A stretch of 18,817 nucleotides of DNA from contig DFZN01000047.1 of assembly GCA_002382735.1 (NCBI GenBank), positions 1 to 18,817 of the forward strand, given 5' to 3'. Of this stretch, positions 15,122 to 18,817 are shown piece after piece (positions within the stretch are counted from its first letter, which is position 1; each line of letters begins with the position of its first letter). The notes beneath the pieces were generated by a model. That model searched no databases. It saw only the letters and a program-made list of their open reading frames with translations, and was not told where the DNA came from. This DNA is from a bacterium UBP11_UBA4055 (lineage in GTDB: Bacteria > UBA4055). The position numbers and the translations under genes are program-made.

Positions 15122-15600
15122 CCTTTACTCTGACTTTTTACGCTGTAACTGCCTCGCTTTTGGCTATATCGTTCTTCAGGGATAGAGAGAAGACAAAAGC
15201 CGCGCTGCTTAAATCATGGCGGTCATTTGAAAATATACTTCCGCAGTTTCTTTCGGTGCTGATGCTGATAGGCATAATGCTGACACTTTTGAGCCCTGAG
15301 ACGATCTCGCTTCTTTTGGGTAAAGATTCAGGCTGGTACGGGGTAGCTTCGGCATCTGTTATCGGCTCGGTCACGCTGATCCCCGGATTCATCGCATTCC
15401 CTCTCGCTTCCGCCCTCCACAAAAGCGGTGCAGGTTATACTCAGATCGCAGCCTTCATTTCGACTTTGATGATGGTCGGCGTTATAACTATCCCGATGGA
15501 GATCAAGTTTTTCGGCAGAAAGAATGCGGTCTTGAGAAATTCTCTCGCTTTCATTTTCGCTGTAACGGATGCTGTTATTATCGGGGCGGTGCTCGAATGA
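15118..15600 (+). CDS. Half-size permease A (DUF318-like)
   Basis: This 160-residue membrane protein has about four helices. The segment IGSVTLIPGFIAFPLASALHKSGAGYTQIAAFISTLMMVGVITIPMEIKF is similar in pattern to the second repeat of DUF318 permeases and to permease B. The start overlaps the preceding stop as ATGA and has no good ribosome site (nearest purine run GAGAAAAAG), so translation depends on coupling to the selenoprotein frame. It ends with ATGA overlap onto permease B. The two probably form a heterodimer replacing one full-length permease. Substrate unknown; arsenic or selenium species are guesses. Confidence 0.78.
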   Translation: MTFTLTFYAVTASLLAISFFRDREKTKAALLKSWRSFENILPQFLSVLMLIGIMLTLLSPETISLLLGKDSGWYGVASASVIGSVTLIPGFIAFPLASALHKSGAGYTQIAAFISTLMMVGVITIPMEIKFFGRKNAVLRNSLAFIFAVTDAVIIGAVLE

Positions 15601-16145
15601 GGAAAACGGTTAAAAAAAATATCAAAAGGTATAAATTCTTTTTCATTTTACTGGTTGTCAGTTTTGCACTTATGGTTTATGACTTTAAGCTCGGTATGGA
15701 TTCATTCAGGCTGACCGGTGTAAATATGCTCGAAATGCTCTCGATACTCCCGCCGGTTTTTATACTTCTCGGCCTTCTTGATGTATGGGTTGATAAAGCT
15801 CTCATGATAAAACTGACCGGAAAAGGTTCGGGTATTAAAGGAGCGGTCATAGCATTTCTGCTCGGTTCACTTGCTGCGGGGCCTCTCTACGCAGCTTTCC
15901 CTATTGCCGGAGTCATGCTCAAAAAAGAAAGCAAGTTCTCGAATGTGATAATTTTTATAGGTGCGTGGTCAACAACAAAAGTACCTATGCTTATGTTCGA
16001 AGCGTCATCAATGGGACTCAAGTTCATGCTGTTAAGGTTCCTTCTTAATCTGCCTGTCATAGTCCTGATCGCACTCATCACAGAAAAAGCTTTATCCGAA
16101 GACGAAAAGCAGGTCATTTACGAGAATGCTGAGAAGATGAATTAG
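15597..16145 (+). CDS. Half-size permease B (DUF318-like)
   Basis: This 182-residue membrane protein has one N-terminal helix (about residues 13-28) and about four more. Its core LLGSLAAGPLYAAFPIAGVMLKKESKFSNVIIFIGAWSTTKVPM aligns in layout with permease A (G-S, AAFP-A, K-K/S, FI, P-M-E-like). A basic first segment gives it a start different from A, so the two are separate genes, not one frameshifted gene. The start overlaps A's stop by ATGA. It is the last gene of operon 1; weak dyads and the operon 2 promoter follow. Confidence 0.78.
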   Translation: MRKTVKKNIKRYKFFFILLVVSFALMVYDFKLGMDSFRLTGVNMLEMLSILPPVFILLGLLDVWVDKALMIKLTGKGSGIKGAVIAFLLGSLAAGPLYAAFPIAGVMLKKESKFSNVIIFIGAWSTTKVPMLMFEASSMGLKFMLLRFLLNLPVIVLIALITEKALSEDEKQVIYENAEKMN

Positions 16146-16163
16146 CAGTTCATTGATATTCTG

Positions 16164-16179
16164 TATATTCAGGAATATA
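16164..16179. promoter_or_regulatory. Palindrome before operon 2
   Basis: TATATTC-AG-GAATATA, perfect 7-base arms. It abuts the ArsR dyad at 16179 and lies just upstream of the -35 box. It may be a second repressor site or a weak terminator for operon 1. Confidence 0.45.
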
Positions 16180-16202
16180 AATATTGACAGCAATCAATAT
16201 TT
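16179..16202. promoter_or_regulatory. ArsR operator overlapping operon 2 promoter
   Basis: AAATATTGA-N6-TCAATATTT is a perfect 9-base dyad covering the -35 box and part of the spacer. Size, AT-richness and position are those of ArsR/SmtB operators; the repressor at 16239 is the natural ligand. Confidence 0.75.
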
Positions 16203-16212
16203 GCCTTATATT
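16184..16212 (+). promoter_or_regulatory. Promoter of arsenic operon 2
   Basis: TTGACA (16184-16189), 17 bases, TATATT (16207-16212): a near-consensus sigma70 promoter, 27 bases upstream of the TTG start at 16239. Confidence 0.8.
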
Positions 16213-16238
16213 TCACCCGTAATTTTAAGGGAGGCATT

Positions 16239-16574
16239 TTGGAAGATAATAATTACAAAGACACCGGAAAACTTTTTAAAGTTCTGAGCGATCCTGTCAG
16301 GCTTCAGATAGTTGATCTTATCTCTTGCAGAGAAATGTGCGCCTGTGAAATTCTTGAATATCTATTGATCACCCAGTCAACCCTTTCTCATCACATGAAA
16401 GTCTTAAAGGAGTGCAGCCTTGTTTCTTCAAGAAAAGACGCCACATGGATGTATTATTCACTTAATACTGATGTTATCAATAAACTGAAAAACAGTTTCG
16501 ACAAGATCACGAGCGATACGACCGAATGCTTCTGCTATACGATTAAGAAAGAATGTAAAACTACGGAGAAATAA
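16239..16574 (+). CDS. arsR: ArsR family arsenic-responsive repressor
   Basis: This 111-residue winged-helix protein starts at TTG, with GGGAGG upstream. Its N-terminus KLFKVLSDPVRLQI is the typical ArsR start. MCACEI (Cys34, Cys36, with Cys30 near) is the metal site equivalent of ELCVCDL. The recognition helix is TQSTLSHHMKVLKECSL, and the C-terminus has ECFCYTIKKEC, giving extra cysteines. The operator dyad lies directly upstream, so it controls its own operon. Its stop overlaps the methyltransferase start by one base. It is a distinct paralogue of the repressor at 10768. Confidence 0.94.
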   Translation: MEDNNYKDTGKLFKVLSDPVRLQIVDLISCREMCACEILEYLLITQSTLSHHMKVLKECSLVSSRKDATWMYYSLNTDVINKLKNSFDKITSDTTECFCYTIKKECKTTEK

Positions 16575-17371
16575 TGACCAATCAAAAACATGACAAGATT
16601 CGTACAATCGTCAGAAAAAATTACAGCAAAGTAGCTAACGCAAAAGTCAATAACTGCTGCGGTTCTACAGGCTGCTGCACCGGTGATTCTTCTGCAGACT
16701 ATGGAGCTATATCCAAAGATCTCGGTTATTCTGTTAAAGATGTTTCCTGTGTTCCGGACGGCTCAAACATGGGTTTGGGGTGCGGTAATCCGCAGGCGAT
16801 AGCGTCACTAAAAGAAGGGGAAACCGTCCTTGATCTTGGCAGCGGAGGAGGATTTGACTGTTTTCTCGCTTCAAAAGCTGTGGGAAAAACCGGCAGAGTG
16901 ATCGGTGTAGATATGACACCAGAAATGGTGAGTAAAGCAAGAAAAAATTCTGAACATGCAGGTTTTGAAAATGTTGATTTTCGTTTAGGTGAGATAGAAA
17001 ATTTACCTGTCGCTGATAACAGTGTGGATGTGGTCATTTCAAATTGCGTTATAAATCTCTCACCGGAAAAAGATAAAGTGTTTAAAGATGCTTTCCGTGT
17101 CCTTAAATCCGGCGGGCGTCTGGCTATATCAGATGTTGTGGCAACTGCAGAGTTTCCTGAAGAAATAAAAAATGATATGTCTCTCTATTCAGGTTGTATT
17201 GCAGGAGCTTCTACGATAGACGAACTGAGATCAATTTTGGAAAGAACCGGCTTTGCTAACATTCAAATTACGCCTAAAGATGAAAGCAGAAAATTTATAA
17301 AAACCTGGGCGCCGGGCAGAAATATTGATGACTATATAGTTTCAGCAATAATTCAGGCAGTAAAGCTATAG
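16574..17371 (+). CDS. arsM: Arsenite S-adenosylmethionine methyltransferase
   Basis: This 265-residue methyltransferase has the SAM motif VLDLGSGGGFD at residues 85-95 and the further motif GVDMTPEM. The three cysteines that ArsM uses to bind arsenite are present: Cys59 (with Cys70), Cys158 in SNCVINLSP, and Cys208 in YSGCIAG. The N-terminal segment NNCCGSTGCC (27-35) is an added cysteine cluster. The enzyme converts As(III) stepwise to methylated arsenicals in the cytoplasm. It overlaps arsR by one base and has GGAG upstream. Its product would be substrate for the ArsP-type permease at 11107. Confidence 0.93.
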   Translation: MTNQKHDKIRTIVRKNYSKVANAKVNNCCGSTGCCTGDSSADYGAISKDLGYSVKDVSCVPDGSNMGLGCGNPQAIASLKEGETVLDLGSGGGFDCFLASKAVGKTGRVIGVDMTPEMVSKARKNSEHAGFENVDFRLGEIENLPVADNSVDVVISNCVINLSPEKDKVFKDAFRVLKSGGRLAISDVVATAEFPEEIKNDMSLYSGCIAGASTIDELRSILERTGFANIQITPKDESRKFIKTWAPGRNIDDYIVSAIIQAVKL

Positions 17372-17393
17372 TTTAACATTTTTGGAGTTAATT

Positions 17394-17821
17394 ATGAAGA
17401 CAAAGACGGCAGGCATAAGTTTTTTTGAAAGATACCTCACAGTGTGGGTGATCCTGTGTATGGTTGCGGGAATACTCATAGGTAAATTTCTGCCTGCTGT
17501 TCCCGCTTTTCTAGGCAAACTCGAATATGCTCAGGTTTCCCTCCCGATCGCGGTTCTGATATGGCTGATGATCTACCCGATGATGATGAAGGTGGATTTT
17601 ACGAGTATTAAAAATGTGGGTAAAAACCCGCACGGGCTTTATATTACCTGGATTACGAACTGGCTGTCGCGGTCGCGATCTCCTTATTCGGTCCCACTTC
17701 GCCCGTTGTGCTTGCTACGATCGTCGGGGTTCTTGTTGAAGTACCCGTAATGCTCACGCTCGTTAGTATCGCCAACAGAACGAAAAACTGGTTTCCCAAC
17801 GCAGCTCACAGCGTAAAATAA
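17394..17821 (+). pseudogene. acr3: ACR3 arsenite efflux pump with large internal deletion
   Basis: The first ~88 codons (ATG at 17394, GGAG 6 bases upstream) match the start of ACR3 arsenite/proton antiporters: FFERYLTVWVILCMVAGI then LPIAVLIWLMIYPMMMKVDF and WITNW. From 17657 a second frame, reading ELAVAVAISLF then LATIVGVLVEVPVMLTLV and ending at TAA 17819-17821, matches the family's C-terminus. ACR3 is normally about 350 residues, so some 200 codons between are absent and the frame shifts. The joining point is GAACTGGCT (17657-17665), a short string fitting both the N-terminal (TNWL) and C-terminal (ELAV) segments, so deletion or misassembly at short homology is likely. The pump as read cannot be functional. 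It sits 22 bases after arsM and before arsC, its usual place. Confidence 0.88.
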
Positions 17822-17837
17822 AAAAGAGGCGTATGAA

Positions 17838-18260
17838 ATGAAAAAGATCCTGTTCGTATGCATACACAATTCCGCAAGAAGCCAGATGGCTGAAGCTTTT
17901 CTGAACTCTATGAACCTGAATGTAACAGCTGATAGCGCAGGTATCGAAAAAGGAAGCCTGAATCCTCTAGTGGTTGAGGTCATGAAAGAGGTTGGTATAG
18001 ACATTTCAGGAAACACCTCGAAAACCGTCAGCGAAATGATCGGGGCAGGTAAAATTTATGACTATGTCATCACTGTCTGCGATACCTCGTCAGGCGAAAG
18101 ATGTCCCGTATTTCCCGGTCAGGTCGAAAAAAGGCTTCACTGGTCGTTCGACGATCCTTCATCATTTGAAGGCACTTTTGAGGAAAAACTTGAAAGAACG
18201 AGAGCCGTTAGGGATGAGATTCAGACCAAAGTAAAGCAGTTCGCGGAAGAGATGAAGTAA
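17838..18260 (+). CDS. arsC: Arsenate reductase, thioredoxin-type
   Basis: This 140-residue protein has the low-molecular-weight phosphatase fold. The catalytic loop is CIHNSARSQ (Cys8, Arg14). The two relay cysteines are Cys81 and Cys89 in VCDTSSGERCPVFPG, matching the Cys10-Cys82-Cys89 system of Bacillus and Staphylococcus ArsC that uses thioredoxin. It reduces arsenate to arsenite in the cytoplasm. AGAGG lies 8 bases before the ATG. It ends operon 2. Either thioredoxin of operon 1 could serve as its reductant, though that is only suggested by proximity. Confidence 0.94.
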   Translation: MKKILFVCIHNSARSQMAEAFLNSMNLNVTADSAGIEKGSLNPLVVEVMKEVGIDISGNTSKTVSEMIGAGKIYDYVITVCDTSSGERCPVFPGQVEKRLHWSFDDPSSFEGTFEEKLERTRAVRDEIQTKVKQFAEEMK

Positions 18261-18280
18261 TTTCTCGATTAGTAAATGAC

Positions 18281-18344
18281 TTGATAAATATATTCGATAA
18301 CATCGTATAAATAACTTGACAATTATCCGATGGTGTCGTATATT
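18281..18344 (+). promoter_or_regulatory. Duplicated promoter-operator unit before the ATPase gene
   Basis: TTGACA (18316-18321), 17 bases, TATATT (18339-18344), with dyad CGATGGTGTCG in the spacer. About 35 bases upstream is a similar unit: TTGATA (18281), dyad CGATAACATCG (18295-18305), then TATAAA (18306). Both copies have CGAT-N3/4-TCGTATA. The start codon is only 6 bases beyond the second -10 box. Confidence 0.7.
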
Positions 18345-18350
18345 TAATGC

Positions 18351-18817
18351 ATGAAAGAACTTCTGTACCAATATAATCCGTGGTGGGAAGATACCGAATA
18401 CTGTCAGGATGTGAAGTCGAGAGACAAATATCTGTCACAGATGGTTAAATATTCCGAAAGTAAACAGATCGTTATTTTAACAGGTCTCAGAAGGGTGGGT
18501 AAAACCACTCTAATGAAGCTTTTCATTAAAAGGCTGATTGGCAAAAGAATTGACCCGAAAAGAATTTTATATGTAAGTCTTGATGATTATATGCTCCGCG
18601 CAAGCAGTATTATTGATATAATCGATGAGTTCAGAAAAATACACAAAATTAAGATCGAGGATAAAATCTATCTATTTCTTGATGAAGTTACATATAAAGA
18701 AGAATTTCATATTCAGCTGAAAAACATTTATGACAATCAGAATACAAAAATTTTTGCGGCTTCTTCATCCGCATCTCTGCTGAGGGATAAAAAAGCCAGT
18801 CTTACAGGTCGGGCTGT
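18351..18817 (+). CDS. AAA_14-type ATP-binding protein, 3' end cut by window
   Basis: This is an open frame of 155 codons from the ATG at 18351 to the right edge. Walker A is GLRRVGKTTLM (residues 44-54), and the Walker B-like YLFLDEVTY lies near residue 100. This layout matches the AAA_14 (often AAA_14/DUF4143) ATPases, commonly found as mobile or defence-associated genes of unknown function. No ribosome site precedes the ATG; the promoter's -10 box ends 6 bases upstream, so the message is probably leaderless. Another ATG at 18347 is out of frame. It is unrelated to the arsenic genes by context. Confidence 0.8.
   Translation, partial: MKELLYQYNPWWEDTEYCQDVKSRDKYLSQMVKYSESKQIVILTGLRRVGKTTLMKLFIKRLIGKRIDPKRILYVSLDDYMLRASSIIDIIDEFRKIHKIKIEDKIYLFLDEVTYKEEFHIQLKNIYDNQNTKIFAASSSASLLRDKKASLTGRA

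Noticed and set aside
15118..16145. Half-permeases as one frameshifted gene
   Set aside because: Each has its own N-terminus, the stop and start overlap as ATGA, and both halves show the same core pattern, so two genes fit better.
16655..16680. Cysteine cluster at the ArsM N-terminus as a Sec site
   Set aside because: All codons are TGC; there is no in-frame UGA.
17684..18016. Minus-strand frame over the ACR3 end and arsC
   Set aside because: It is opposite clearly coding arsC and the ACR3 C-terminal fragment.

Overview
The window looks like a chromosomal segment from an anaerobic, Gram-negative-type bacterium of the FCB (Bacteroidetes/Chlorobi and relatives) assemblage. Three things support this. 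Two secreted proteins end in a type IX secretion (T9SS) type A sorting domain. A four-subunit 2-oxoacid:ferredoxin oxidoreductase points to ferredoxin-based anaerobic metabolism. There is also a beta-barrel-like outer membrane protein and two lipoprotein-like proteins. Visible promoters are ordinary sigma70-like TTGACA-N17-TATATT, not the Bacteroidetes TAnnTTTG type, so a sister phylum (Cloacimonadota- or Delongbacteria-like) is as plausible as Bacteroidota proper. The phylum call is inference.

Left part (1-6100). Two tandem paralogous T9SS-exported proteins with one Asp-box each (the first cut by the window edge), a small lipoprotein whose frame continues past an amber codon, a Fic-family AMP-transferase with a winged-helix C-terminus preceded by two matching operator-like palindromes, an outer-membrane protein whose signal peptide is out of frame by one base in a run of eight A's, and a DUF3147 membrane protein.

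Middle part (6142-10689). A minus-strand operon for a 2-oxoacid:ferredoxin oxidoreductase (ferredoxin, alpha, beta, gamma; best match VorB type) ends in a strong intrinsic terminator. Divergent from it are a two-helix potassium channel with an RCK domain and a stand-alone cyclic-nucleotide-binding protein.

Right part (10768-18260). Two ArsR-controlled metal/metalloid operons. Operon 1 is arsR, an ArsP-type permease, a small CPKC thioredoxin, an exported CIPC thioredoxin, CcdA, a zinc-type cation diffusion facilitator, a probable selenoprotein and two half-size permeases. Operon 2 is arsR, an ArsM-type methyltransferase, a broken ACR3 arsenite pump and a thioredoxin-type arsenate reductase. 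Together they suggest reduction and methylation of arsenic, export of arsenicals, and a thiol relay across the membrane. An AAA ATPase of the AAA_14 kind begins at 18351 and runs off the right edge.

The most interesting object is at 14795-15121. A 108-codon frame contains two consecutive in-frame UGA codons (14891-14896), followed 14 nt later by a hairpin with the geometry of a bacterial SECIS element. It has a Shine-Dalgarno sequence upstream and overlaps the next gene by ATGA. I read it as a selenoprotein with a Sec-Sec pair where relatives would have Cys-Cys, translationally coupled to a split permease. This reading rests on the sequence and on recollection of a small CC/Sec-motif family; it was not verified by a search.
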